64,000 nucleotides of DNA from Celoporthe dispersa (Eukaryota; Ascomycota; Sordariomycetes; Diaporthales; Cryphonectriaceae). Shown here piece after piece: positions 43,364 to 54,832 of the stretch (its first letter is position 1; every line of letters begins with the position of its first letter). The position numbers and the translations under genes are program-made. Under the pieces are notes generated by a model. That model was not told where the DNA came from and ran no database searches. It was given only the letters and a program-made list of their open reading frames with translations. The stretch spans positions 1,252,501 through 1,316,500 of the forward strand of contig WAID01000005.1 in assembly GCA_016584495.1 (NCBI GenBank). Reading direction: 5' to 3'.

Positions 43364-45815
43364 CTACATCACGCTACACCCCTGCCCGATCCAATTACTG
43401 ACAGCCTCATAGTATCCTGGCTCGTCTCCGTCTGCGGTGGACCCTCCTTCTCCACCTCCGTTCATCCTTCTCACCACGCCAGTCACCTTCAGGTTCTGCT
43501 CCCCCTTCCCGTGCCACCACCTCAGGCGCTGCACCTCCCCTTCGTCCGTCGAGATCTCCCACTTGCCCCCGCTCGTCTCCACGACGCAGCCGTCCCGCGG
43601 GAAGTGGAACTCGGGCAGGAAGAACTCGCTCGCGTTGTCGGCAGTCGTCTCCTTGGGTGTCCGCAGCGACAGGGTGAAGGTGCAGGTCTTGAGGTCAAAG
43701 ACGTAGTGCGTGATGTCCCCCACGACAGACACCGGCGCAGGGCGCACATAGGCTTCTGCGGCGCGGAACCCGGGATGGGAATCGAGTTCACGGTCGGTGG
43801 TGCGCATGGCAGGGCTGGCGAGGACAGCGGAGCCCGAGCCCTCGGTGGGTGAAGATGTTGATATGGACGGGTTCGTGATCGTGCGCTTGAGGTTCTCAGG
43901 AGTCACAGCTATGTCCTCGGACGGCCGGGGCGCAGAGAGGGAGCCGGCCTTGGACTGCGGCACGGCGGAGACGGGCAAGGCTTTGTCGTCAAGCGAGTAG
44001 ATGGAGAGATCTTCGCCGTTCCACTGGTCACCCCACTGGTGAACGTTCTGGGCGGGTGTGGTGTCAGCATTTTCGTCGGCGGCGGGTTGGAGGGGGGATC
44101 CAGCTCACATTTGCGCAGTAGACCCAGAGGGAGTAGCCTTCCATGCCACTGCCCTCTACTGCGAAGTGGTTGGCATCCATAGCCGCACTCTGGCTCGAGT
44201 AGTCACCATTCTTATACGCTGCCTTGTCGTCCATGTCGAATGGTATCCCGAACTCGGTCAAGACACACGGGTGGTTGCCCATGTAGTCCAGGCCTTCTTT
44301 TCTCATGGCGGCCAGCTGGTCCCGGAAGCAGTTTCGGATGGCTGTCTCTCCAATCTTGATCCCAAAGGCGGGTGTCAGGTATCGCCCTCGTAAGATCCCC
44401 AGCACGTCGACATTCCATGTCCGATTCCACTTCTTTGTCATCAACGTGATTCCGTCGTAGTAATGTGGCGCGTACACCATGCGAGGGTCATCGTCCTCGG
44501 TACCTTTGATGCTTGGCGGGAGCTCCAGTACCGGTGGCTGGCAGAGCATGATGGCCTCTGGGTGATGCGCCCGTATCGTGTCCCGGTACCGTCTGTAGAA
44601 ACGCAGGAACCAGGTGTTCGTAAAGAAAGGGTAGTCGACCGGCTTGTTCGTCTTCGGGTCGTTTGCGAAATAGTCCTTTCGCAGCAGGGTGTCCGTGGCC
44701 GGATCCCAGACTCCATGTTGTGCCCATACACACTCGCCTAGCTTCCAACCCACGTCTCGCTTCCATTGGTATCTCGAGTCGTCATAATCAGCCGGCAGCC
44801 ATGCTGATTCTCCTCTAGGATCAATCAGCGTCTTGCCTGTCTTGTATGGCCCCAGTCCCCCCATGTCCCACGTGTCGACCTCACATGCCCTACCCGACCC
44901 AGTAAGTATCGCCTGCCAGATCGTTGGGCACGTTCCCTTCTTGAGAGCCTGTTCTTTCGGGATCACGCTGAGGTCTGCAAAGCCGATCAGCCCTCGGGCA
45001 GGCTCGTTCATGCTCTCCCACCCAAATACAACATCGTTCAAGACGTCGCCAGCCTCCCTTATCCTCTGCGCCAGATGCTCCACTGCGCCGAAGAAGTGGT
45101 TTTGCAGGTAGTCTTGGACGTTCATGCCGTCTACAACGCACTTGGGCGCGAATTCCTTGCCGGCAAAGAAGAGGGTGAACATGGTCGCGGTGGCGAGGCG
45201 TTGGTAGTTGGTAGACCAGATCATCTTGGGAAAATCGGCAGGAGATGGGTAGGTATTCTGCACGATGGCGGCTTCGGTGGCGGCGAAGGATTGCGGGTTG
45301 AGGCCGGCAAGGTAGAGTGTCCACATGGGCGCTCCGGAACCGCCGCTGAATCTCGACCACTGTCGTCCTTGTGTGAGTCTTTGTGTATCACGCTCTAGCG
45401 ATATCTCGGTATCTCGGTCAAACATACCACGTCCTGGTGAGGATCCATAAATACATAGAAGCCATAGCTCTTGGCCACCCGCAACACCTCGATAGTGTGA
45501 CTTATCCACTCCTCATCATAGATGCCAGGGCCTTTGGCCTCAATGGCCTCCCATGTAAAGACATACCGGATGGCGTTGTAGCCATATCTTCTCAGCCTCG
45601 CAAAGTGTACGTGCGCATCATCTTTTGTAAAAGGCCTCTTGTGGAAGCTGACGTTGTCGCCGTCGAAGAAGTCGTCCGCTACCTGCGAGGGTTGGTCGAG
45701 GGGCTCGCTCGGGTACTTTACGTCGCCAGCAACGTTGATGCCACGGAGAATGACCTGACGGCCGGATGGGTCGACGAATTTACCATCCTCGATCAGGGAG
45801 GCGGAGAGCTGCCAT
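43364..45815 (-). CDS. GH5 glycolipid beta-glucosidase (EGCrP/steryl-glucosidase type)
   Basis: Glycoside hydrolase family 5, subgroup of fungal EGCrP1/EGCrP2 enzymes that hydrolyse glucosylceramide or steryl glucoside inside the cell; no signal peptide is visible. Exons 45815-45428, 45359-44109 and 44047-43364 (introns 68 and 61 nt), about 774 aa. Motifs: GRQVILRGINVAGD, FYVFMDPHQDVWSRFSGG, the acid/base in WESMNEPARG, YAPHYYDG, the nucleophile in CVLTEFGIPFD, and EGYSLWVYCANNVHQWGDQW. The C-terminal domain (TFTLSLRTPKE, then DEPGYYEAVSNWIGQG) is the beta-sandwich usual in this subgroup. The only ATG near the start (45815) is one base out of frame with the conserved core, so there is an indel in the first ~25 codons or an unseen upstream exon. 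Divergent from the primase gene. Confidence 0.88.
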
Positions 45816-46593
45816 GATACGTCGACTGCTGACTGCGACTATCCCCGGGACAGAACGCTAGAGCGACGAACAAAGTCTCGAGACGGTTGGAGGAGGAATA
45901 GATGCCCGACGCGCAGAGGTCGTTCGAGGGATGGGCTTCCTGTCACGCCAACACCGGGAAACCTCGATATAAAAGCTGATGCTCGAATCTGTAGTCCATG
46001 CAACGCTGAAAAGGCAAGGCAAGGCCTGAGGCGGGTGTGCTATGTGCAAGCTGGGCTGACAATGGCCAGATGTTGTAAAGATCATCCACAGAACCTCCCG
46101 ATCCGCTTGGCACTTGTCGCGGGCAAACAAGAGAAGGACAATAGAGGGGAGAGCCGGTGCAGGTGACGTCGACTGCTGGTTGTCTCACCGTAGGCTAGCC
46201 TGTTGGTCGACTATGACCCCTACTACCCCCCTCCTCCCTCACCAATACTTCTACACAGCACCGCTGTGGTGGGTGCTCGGGACCCTGCTAGTGCCTGGAG
46301 CGCCTAAACTTGGCCGCCTGTGGTACACAGCAACACCTAACCTTGGAGGGGCTTAGCGCTTCCCATCAGTAAATAGAGTGGCCTGTGCACTCGCGACCCC
46401 TGCGCGCGTCCTCAGACGCGTCTTCCCATCACGCAGCGGTTCGCGGATATGTTCCTGTCCATGATCCAGACAGTCGAGTCTTGACCACCGCCATCCTCTC
46501 CCTCAGGCATACCGCACCACATACATCCCTTTGCTGATGACCACTGTTTCGTATTTCTCAGACGGTACAGATTCAGAGCAATTGATCGGCAAG
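45816..46593. promoter_or_regulatory. Divergent promoter region (GH5 / primase)
   Basis: 778 nt shared by two divergent genes. A TATAAAAG string (45968-45975, + orientation) lies about 150 nt from the GH5 start and about 620 nt from the primase start; which gene it serves cannot be told. Confidence 0.4.
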
Positions 46594-48377
46594 ATGCCTC
46601 ATTTCGAATCCCCCGGGTCCAGCCCACCAGTGCCGACGCCAACTAGTGAAGAGTTCAGGCAGATGGAAGAGGATCATGATGCACCCGTTAAGACCGAGCT
46701 GCAGCATGACGAGTCTAACCTGGACATCACTATGGCCGACATAGGACCTATGCCTCCTGCAGATGAACCAAAGAAGGAGGTCAAGCTGGAGGATCTCTTC
46801 GCAGACGTCGACTCGGACGAGGAGTTCCCCAGCACGGACAAGACAGCAGAGAGCAACACGTTAACTACGAGCTCTCCAGGGCCTGCTTCTTCCCCCTGGC
46901 GAGGAGTGAGTTCCGCCGCCGCCGTGGATAAAACTGTTCTGGGCTGACAGGATACGTGTAGTGAGGGTGATGCACCAGCCCAGGCCCGCGCCAGCGACCC
47001 GGAAGTCTTGCGTACCTTTTACCAGCGCCTGTTCCCATGGCGATACCTGTTCCAGTGGCTCAACCACAGTCCTACCCCCACCAACGACTTTGCTCATCGA
47101 GAGTTTTCCTATACCCTCCAGAACGACGCTGTGTGGCGGTATCAATCATTCCCAACGGCTGACCTGTGAGTATATCTGGCCGGCCTCCCAGACGCGAGCC
47201 ACGCGACCCAGCTAACGCCGTTCCCCTTGCAGGATGCGCAAAGACGTGCTCCATCATGTGCCGCCCCGGTTCGACATCGGCCCCGTCTACAGCACCAACC
47301 CGCGCGACAGGAAGCAACTCAGGAACCTCTCCGCCTTCCGGCCCCTCTCCAAAGAGATATGCTTCGATATCGATCTGACAGACTACGACGACATCCGCAC
47401 GTGCTGTGACAAGGCGAACATCTGCACCAAGTGCTGGCAGTTCATGACCATGGCTATCAAGGTGACCGACGTTGCCCTGCGTGAGGACTTTGGCTTCAAG
47501 CACATCATGTGGGTGTACTCGGGACGACGTGGTGTGCACGCCTGGGTCTGTGATCGCAAGGCGCGGGTGATGGACGACCAGAAGCGACGGGCCGTAGCTG
47601 GCTACCTAGAGGTGCTGAAGGGCGGTGCGCAGGGCGGGAAGAAGGTCAACGTGAGAAGGCCGCTGCACCCACACCTGGCGTACGTTCCCACCACCAGGAG
47701 ACCCAACTACAGAGAAAGCACCTGCTGACACTGAACGCAGGCGGAGTCTGGAGATACTCAGGCCGCACTTCCAAGAAGACGTCCTCGAGAAGCAGGACCC
47801 CTGGGACACAGACGAGCGCGCCGAGAAGCTCCTGGCCCTCCTCCCGGACAAGACCCTCAACGACTTCCTCCGCAAGAAGTGGGGATCCGCACCGGGTCGG
47901 TCATCGATGTCCAAATGGGCCGACATAGATGCGCTCGCCAAGGCCGGCAGCGTCAGCAAGAACTTTGACGGTGCGGCGCTCCGTGAGGCCAAGCAGGATG
48001 TCCTGCTGGAATACACCTACCCGCGGCTCGATATCGAGGTCAGCAAGAAGCTAAACCACCTGCTGAAGTCGCCATTCGTGGTGCACCCCGGTACCGGGAG
48101 GGTCTGTGTACCGGTCGATACGCGACCAGGGAAGCTGGAGGAGTTTGACCCCACAGCGGTGCCGACCGTGCACTCCCTGCTGCGGGAGATCGATGCCTGG
48201 TCGGGTGAGGATCCGGGAGCAGGCGAGGAGGGAAGAAGCATGCCGGACTGGGAGAAGACGAGCCTGAAGCCATACATTGAGCAGTTCAGGGGGTTTGTGG
48301 GTGCACTGCTGAAGGACGAGAGGGCGGATGTCAAGGTCAAGCGGGAGAGGGAAGAAGGCGAGGCAATGGACTTTTGA
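46594..48377 (+). CDS. PRI1: DNA primase small (catalytic) subunit
   Basis: Catalytic subunit of the primase-polymerase alpha complex, making RNA primers in the nucleus. Exons 46594-46905, 46951-47165, 47233-47679 and 47741-48377 (introns 45, 67 and 61 nt); 536 aa with no frame problem. Visible: an acidic fungal N-terminal extension, YQRLFPWRYLFQWLNH, HREFSYTLQND, the catalytic aspartates in EICFDIDLTDYDD, the zinc-binding CCDKANICTKCW, the primase motif SGRRGVHAWVCD, and the C-terminal core with LLKSPFVVHPGTGRVCVPVD. The start is the ATG with A at -3 before PHFESPGSS. An in-frame upstream ATG at 46537 has a poorer context. Confidence 0.96.
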
Positions 48378-49002
48378 TCAGCCTGCGGCCTCTGCACACG
48401 GGACTATCATGAGGACAAGACGAGGGGCATCAAGAGCCAGGGTGGCCATGACGACACTCACACGGCGGTCTGTTGGAGCTGGCGTTTTCGGTGTATGGTG
48501 GACACATTTTTCCGTGTTTAGGGCTGGCAATGGAGAAGAGACTCAATCGCTACCAGACGTGTAAGTGGGCTCCACTCCCATTGGAGCGCATCTTGGTGAA
48601 AGGGCCCGGCGCATGCATCCCCCCAGAGTTTCCCCCGGATCATCAGTGGTTGGTATCGAGGGACCCCTGCGCCGCATCCACATGCAGCGCTACGTTCTCC
48701 AAGGCCGGGCGAGATCTGCAGAGTTGGAGAGAGGGCTTGGGATGCAGACGCGAGGCAAAGATGCGCCCGCTCACCTTGACGGCGGCATGCGAGATGGACC
48801 GAGCCTTGGTCGCCTGGATCGTGTGACAGACGAAGCCGCCATGGTATATAAGACGGGAGGGGGGGGAGGGGACGGTTTTGCATGATCCACACGGTTTCTG
48901 ACCCAGAGACTCGGTACGTAGCCAGCCTTGCCTCTCTGCTCCGTCCGTCGATCGCTTGCCCGGGCCACCACGACCAGACCTCCCCCTCCCCCCCTTCTCA
49001 CC
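48378..49002. promoter_or_regulatory. Promoter region of the Asp-box hydrolase gene
   Basis: 625 nt between same-strand genes, holding the primase 3' UTR and the next promoter; a TATA box lies in its last quarter. Confidence 0.5.
48845..48852 (+). promoter_or_regulatory. TATA box (TATATAAG)
   Basis: TATATAAG followed by ACGGGAGG, about 150 nt upstream of the signal-peptide ATG of the secreted Asp-box protein. Good match and good distance for a regulated fungal promoter. Confidence 0.55.
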
Positions 49003-50286
49003 ATGGCCTTGCTGGAGAGCCTCGCCGCCCTCCTCCTCCTCGCGGGTCCGCTGGCCCTCGCCCTCGCGGATCCTCTGTCCTCCCGCGGGACCACACCGCC
49101 TGACGAGGTCCCCACCATCCCCTACGAGATCATCTTCGTCCCGCCCGCCGACTACACCGACCCGCGCGTCCTCTACGCGCGCACCGTGGAGCTGACGCTG
49201 TCGGACAACATCCTCCCTCGCCACGTGGGAGAACTACTCCCCGGAGCCGCCGCCGGTGTACTTCCCCATCTACCGGTCGACGGACCACGGGGCGACCTGG
49301 AAGCACATCTCCAACTGCACAGACCAGGTCAACGGCTGGGGGCTGCGGTACCAGCCTTTCCTGTACGAGCTGCCTGTGGACTATGCCGGCTTCGAGAGGG
49401 GGACGGTGCTGCTCGCCGGGAACAGCATACCGACGAACCTGAGCAATACGCAGATCGACCTGTACGCGAGCCGGGACAAGGGGGAGACGTGGGAGTTTGT
49501 GAGCCATGTTGCGGCCGGGGGTGAGGCCCTGCCGGATGACGGCCTGACGCCTGTCTGGGAGCCTTTTATCATGTGAGTCTGTCTTCACCGTGCTGCCAAC
49601 CCAAGAGGCTCGGGAGGTGAAGAGGAGGTGTGGCTCACCTGTGCTCACATCTCGGCAAACGATAGGATGTACGACGACCAGGTCATCATCTACTACTCGG
49701 ACCAGCGCCTCAACGCAACCTACGGGCAGCGCCTCGTGCACCAGACCAGCACCGACCTCCGCAGCTGGGGCCCCGTGGTCCCGGATGTGGAGTACCCCGT
49801 CTACACGGACCGGCCCGGCATGACGACGGTGACGCAGCTGCCCAGCGGCGACTACATGATGACCTACGAGTGGGGCCACTACACCAACCTGACGAGCGAC
49901 ACCTACCTCTTCCCCGTCACGTACCGCATCAGCTCCAACCCGCTCCGGTTCAACGAGTCGGCGGGCCAGCCCATCGTCGCGGCCAACACGGGCACCGTCC
50001 CGCTGGGGTCGCCGTACGTGACGTGGAGCGCGGCGGGCGGCGAGAACGGGACCATCGTGGTGAGCTCGGGCGGGGCCAGCACGGTGTTCACCAACACGAA
50101 GCTCGGGGACGTGGACGCCTGGGAGGAGAAGGAGACGTCGGCGCCGACGAGCTACACGCGGCACCTGCGGGTGTTCAGGGAGGACCAGGACCGGCTGCTG
50201 ATTATGGGGGTGGTGTGCTGCCGCCGAGCACGACGAACAACATCAGCCTGTCGATCCTGAGCATAGAAGGTCTGCAGAGCGCGTAG
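49003..50286 (+). CDS. Secreted BNR/Asp-box repeat protein (sialidase-like glycoside hydrolase), two frame breaks
   Basis: Exons 49003-49572 and 49666-50286 (intron 93 nt). Signal peptide at residues 1-22 (ALLESLAALLLLAGPLALALA). The mature protein is a beta-propeller with an Asp box at YRSTDHGATWKHIS and a second-type repeat ASRDKGETWEFVSH, then EPFIMMYDDQVIIYYSDQR, LVHQTSTDLRSWGP and MTTVTQLPSGDYMMTYEWG. Several N-glycosylation sequons fit secretion. The family contains sialidases and exo-acting arabinanases (GH93 and relatives); the substrate cannot be decided here. There is one extra C near 49215-49225 (just before ATWENYS) and one missing G near 50206-50212 (before GGVLPPSTTNN); together they cancel, giving 396 aa. 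Confidence 0.75.
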
Positions 50287-51300
50287 AGGGTATACCGGGG
50301 TGGTCTTTGTGATTAGTTGTTTTTTTGTTTTTCGTTTTGTCCTTCTCTCTCTTCAAATCAGATACATCATCGCCTTGGGACGCATGCAGTCGAAACACAC
50401 TCGTCCTAGCCTGTGTATGCGTCTGCGTCTTGGCTGGCTCTTAGCAGGCGCAGCTGACACGATGGAACCAGGTCCGCCTCGCCGAGACTTGTCCCTGCGG
50501 GTGAGGGCGCAGACTACCATGTGCCTACAGAGAAGAGAGCGAGAGAGGAGGGCCTTGCATAAGTGAACGAACACACACACATATATATATATATTATATA
50601 TATAATGTACACATGGCTTCATTGGCTGAACCTTGGCCATCGCACAGCTAATAAACACCCTATGCCCAGCTGGTAAGTAGCCGACAGCGGGCCGTCGCGC
50701 ACCGGGTCTGCCCCCCCCTCAAGACCAGCCGAGATCTTGTCGGCCCAGCGATCAGACTTAAGTGCTGTTTTCGAATAGCAACAAATGATAATAAAAAAAG
50801 AAAGAAAGAAAAAGAAAAGACAAAGAAGGAAGAAGAAGAAAGAAAAAAAAAGATCAGGTCAATCCCGGGCTCAGCTTCACGATAAAACCAGCTCCTGGTC
50901 TGTGCCGAAGCAAAAAAAAAAAAAAAAAGTACCGCCTGCGCCCGGGATCCTGCGGCAGACAAAGCAGTTCTGGAATCTTCCCCACCCCCCCCCCCCCAAC
51001 AGGTCAGCCAGCCCCTGTCGGCTGCGCGGGTGCGACTCCAGCGTGTTGGGGGGGTGGGGAGGGGCTGAGCAGCTCGCTGACGGAGTCGGGCTGCTGACCA
51101 ACGTCCGGACCGTGAATGGTCTCGAGGCTCTTAAAAGACATGCACGCCGTTGCCCAGCCCAGAGACACGATCACCCAGCAGCGAGAGAAGATCACCACCG
51201 TGTTGTTTTTTTTTGGTCATACCTTTTTTCTATTTTTTTTCTTCTCTCTCTTCCTCTCCCTGTCGCACAGGAAAAAAAAAAAAGCCACCGCCCAGCAAGG
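50287..51300. other. Intergenic
   Basis: 3' region of the Asp-box gene and promoter of the ankyrin gene. An AT/CA-rich patch at 50570-50604, an A/GA-rich tract at about 50790-50850 and several homopolymers. No gene seen. Confidence 0.5.
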
Positions 51301-52018
51301 ATGAGCGGGTTCCCGGGGTACAGCCTGACGTCCGCGACCGCCTTCTCGCCCTCCCTCGAGGCGATGAAGCTCGCGGCGCGCATGTACGACGCAGCCCGCA
51401 CCGGAGACCTGGAGGGCCTCAAGAAGGCCATCGCCGGGGGCCTGAACCCGAACCTCACGAACGAGGGCGGGAACTCGCTGGTGAGTCGCACCGGGGGGGA
51501 GGGGAGGGAGGGAGGGGGACGCGGGCGCGGAGCCTGGGAACTGTCCGGGCTGACCGGCAAGAGCAGCTCATGCTGGCGGCATACCACGGCCACGACAAGC
51601 TGGTCACATTTCTGATCCAGCAGGGGGCGGACCCCAACCGGTTAAATGATAGACACCAGAGCCCGCTCGCAGGGGCTGTCTTCAAGAAAAGACGACAACG
51701 TCGTCGAGGTCAGTCTGCCCTGAATCCACACCCCCCCGGGAGGTACAGCGAAGGAGGAAGAGGAGGAGGATGAGGTGGTGGTGGTGGTGCTGCTGCTGCT
51801 GGCCTACAGGGGCAGGCTTCTTTGGGGGGGGGGGGGCGCTTCCTGTCTGATGGCTAACGAGCCAAGAGCAGGCCCTGATCAACGGTGGCGCCGATCCAGA
51901 CTACGGTACGCCGTCGGCGATGCAGTGCATGACCATGTTCAAGCAGGAGGACAAGTGGAAGGCCACATTCGAGACGGCAAGGGAGGGGACAGGCCAAGGA
52001 CCTGTCCAGCGAAGATGA
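51301..52018 (+). CDS. Small ankyrin-repeat protein, one frame break
   Basis: Exons 51301-51480, 51567-51708 and 51872-52018 (introns 86 and 163 nt; the latter carries GTG repeats and a poly-G run). Predicted 155 aa after removing one A from the A4 run at about 51686-51690, where AAGAAAGAC restores VFKKDDNVVEALINGGADP. Ankyrin repeats: ARMYDAARTGDLEGLKKAI with GGLNPNLTNE, then LMLAAYHGHDKLVTFLIQQG, then ALINGGADPDYGTPSA. The C-terminus includes FKQEDKWKATFE. Stand-alone protein-protein interaction module, partner unknown. Confidence 0.8.
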
Positions 52019-52687
52019 TCGGGCGCCGGCGAAATAGACATCGCGAAGGGAGGGAGAGGGAGGTGTTGGGGGGTGGGGGTGGGTGGTTCGCAGGATGGAT
52101 AGAAGGCGGCCCCGGCGAGGCATAGGACGCAGCAGGGAGGTGTTCTCATCTGGTCCTTCTCTGGAGGGCTCCTGTGACGGGCGGACCACCTCCTGCGGCC
52201 GTCCTGCCGTGCGTACATGCACTGAGGCCGGGTCACGCCAGGAAAGGAAAAAAAAGAGAGTCCTGGTGTCGTCCAATAGCAGTGATCACTTAATCGCCAA
52301 CAGCTGTGCCTGAACGGGGGCCTTTCCCCCACTCGAAACCCCCGGCGTGTCTTGCAGGGGCTTTTTCCTTACCCACTCATCACCAACCTGCATGCTGCCT
52401 CTTGGACGACCCTTCGTGTAGAACCTCTTGTAGATGTGGCCAGGTGATCATAGTTCACCCCCCTGAGCGTTGGTGTTGCATCGGGTCTAGCCTGAGGTAT
52501 TGGCTGAGCACGTCTTCAGATGTCAACTTTTTTTCACCCGAGCGGGTTTCCTTCATAGCCATACTCCCTCTTTTTTTAGGGGTAGGGAGGGGAGGCGAGC
52601 CTCAACCTGCTCGTCTCCTCTCTTCTCCTGTCAAACCTTCCGTCCCAAAAAGTCCAACATCCCGTCCGGGTCCAGCTCCCAAAGAGA
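52019..52687. other. Intergenic
   Basis: Between the ankyrin gene and the HET remnant. Poly-G/T stretches; nothing recognisable as a gene. Confidence 0.5.
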
Positions 52688-54256
52688 ATGGCTCTACCCG
52701 CGGCGGATGGTCCCGGGGACCGTTATCTCAGAGGCCACTCCTGCAGCCTCTGTCGGCGGATCGCCTTCCTCGGTGCTGAAGAACAGCTGCTGCTCGGCTC
52801 CTCCAGCCGGCGGGGCACCCCGGTCGGGGAGATGAGGCTCAGGGAGGAGACCCTGTGGCGCCTGGGCGTCTCCCTGGAGGATATGTAGGGGGCACACCTC
52901 GACGGCTGCGCCTTTGCGGGAGATCTCCTGCGGAACTCTGGCATACAGCTCCTCGGGCCGCTGAGCCTGGCCGCCCTGCAGCTGTACTCTTCCTCGCTCG
53001 TCCGCGAGGGGCCGGGCCAGTTCTATTGGCTTGTGGCTCTGGAGCACACATCTTATCCCCACCCAGACGCCGAGGTGCCTGTCTCTGGACAGGGCCGGCA
53101 GAGGTATGTATGTCAGTCAGCGCCTCAGCGGACTGCTGGTTTTCTACGCTGGACATAGCCCCAGATCAAGGTCACCCCCCCCCCCCTCGAGTTGGACCAC
53201 AACCCGGCCGCAGAGACATTGACAGGGGCCGTAAAGGAGCTCGGGCGAGGCCGGGCGATTTTCGTAACAAGCCGATCAGGGGACCCATCGCAGCCGACCC
53301 TCTGTCCCAGGAGACCCTGTCGTCTGTCCAGGCGTGGATACAGACATGCTGGGTGGGTGCTGCAGGAGCACCTCCTCTCCCGCCGCACGCTCGAGGTCGG
53401 GACCTGGCTGACGGCGTGGTCCTGCCGGGAGGAGCGCGACTCGTCCGCACACCGCGACGGGTGGTCGATCGACCCGCGGCGCCGGGCACACGGCTATCCC
53501 TTCCGGCACAGGATGGCGTGGCCCCCGGGCCCCCTGGAGCTGTTCGCCACGGAGCTCACCAACGCCTCGCTGGTGGGCGGCAGCCACACCCTGGACATTA
53601 TGCTCTCATCCTCGGCCCCCCCGCCCGGGCGTCCCAGCACCCGCCGCCGCTGCCCGCCGACAAGGCCCTCGAGGCCTGGCAGGACCTCGTCCAGGTGTAC
53701 ACCACGCGCCCTCCTGACCCTCCCGACAGACAGGATCCTCGCCATATCGGGGCATCGCGGAGAGGTTTGCCTCCTCCCCCGCGTCCGAGGTCCTCTCTGT
53801 CGAGTGCGTGCCGGTGGAAGCCCCAGGCGCCCTTTGGCGAGCTCCGGAGCGCCGCCCTGCGGATCAGGGGCCCCGCGCTCGACATCCAGGGCCGAGACGC
53901 TCTACAGGCGCCCGCCCTACACCCACCAGCCCCCGGCCCGCTCGCCCTACCGCCTGGACTAGAGGTACCTGGGGCCGGGCGCGGCGGACGTCGACCTCCA
54001 CTGGTACCTGGATGACCACCTGGACGCCCCCGAGGTCGGCCTGGACTGCGCGCCGGTGACCATCCTGGTCGTGGCCTCGTGCTGGAAGGAGAGGAGGGAC
54101 CGTGAGTTCGGCATCAGGAGAGGCCTGATCCTGAGGCAGGAGGCGGACGGCCGCTGGCACAGGGTAGGGTCTTTTGACATGGAGTTTGACAGCCATGAGC
54201 CCCATCCTCCCATCTTTACTGCCGACTGGCCCGAGAGGGAGTTTACCATTGTTTGA
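52688..54256 (+). pseudogene. HET-domain protein pseudogene lacking the HET core
   Basis: Remnant of a large HET gene. The N-terminal part has a HSCSLCRRIAF opening, a TAG stop at 52886-52888, then SGIQLLGPLSLAALQLYSSS. A different frame carries RGPIAADPLSQETLSSVQAW and WIQTC, the segment that normally precedes the HET core. It runs directly, with a frame change at about 53340-53355, into WVLQEHLLSRRTLEVG, the segment that normally follows the core. The SHCWG and IDSLCIIQ-type blocks between are absent. Later pieces: LTLPTDRILAIS, then (shifted) GIAERFASSP, then (shifted) FGELRSAALRIRGPAL, and a final VTILVVASCWKERR to EFTIV. A stop, at least four shifts and an internal deletion make it non-functional, even allowing for indel errors. 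Confidence 0.75.
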
Positions 54257-54832
54257 CCCACAGGCACGACGACGTAATGAAATGAGCAGGCGGGAACAAG
54301 AAAAAGTATTTGTTTCAGGACTCCCGATTTTTGATAGTATTACTTATCCTCTCCTGTTCAGCACAAAAGAGCAGTCATTGATACAATACATTCTTTCAGA
54401 TTTTTTGGTCCTCCATAAAACCTATTTCCTTGTAATTTTGCATTGGGCAAAAATTCCTTCTAGACCAGTTTGGGTTTTGGGGGGGGGGTATATCCATCCG
54501 CCGCTCTCTTCTAAGCCGTTGTCGAGAGCTTTCACACAAGGAAAGAAATGAAAACCTTTACCAGCGCTGACCTTCCAAAAGAAAAAGGGTGGGAGAAAGA
54601 AACAAATCCACAGAACTCCGTTGCTGCTGCTGCTGCTGCCGCTCGAGATGAGACACAAACACACACACATACACACACACACTAAGAAAGAAGGGAAAAA
54701 AAGCAGACCCCCTGCTGCCGGTCCGAGGACCTGGCTCCATTGGGCCTTTTTGTGTAGGAGGCCCTCCGCATCTCTACACCTCCTGCCACCAGCCTTGTCC
54801 GTGTGCTCACACACCACCAAGGCCAGCCCCGC
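54257..54832. other. Intergenic
   Basis: 3' of the HET remnant and of the convergent folliculin gene. AT-richer at about 54300-54460, with a poly-G run and a CA repeat (54660-54682). No gene seen. Confidence 0.5.

Noticed and set aside
46537..46593. Upstream in-frame ATG for the primase gene
   Set aside because: C at -3 rather than a purine, and the 19 extra residues are unlike the known acidic fungal N-terminus; the ATG at 46594 is preferred.
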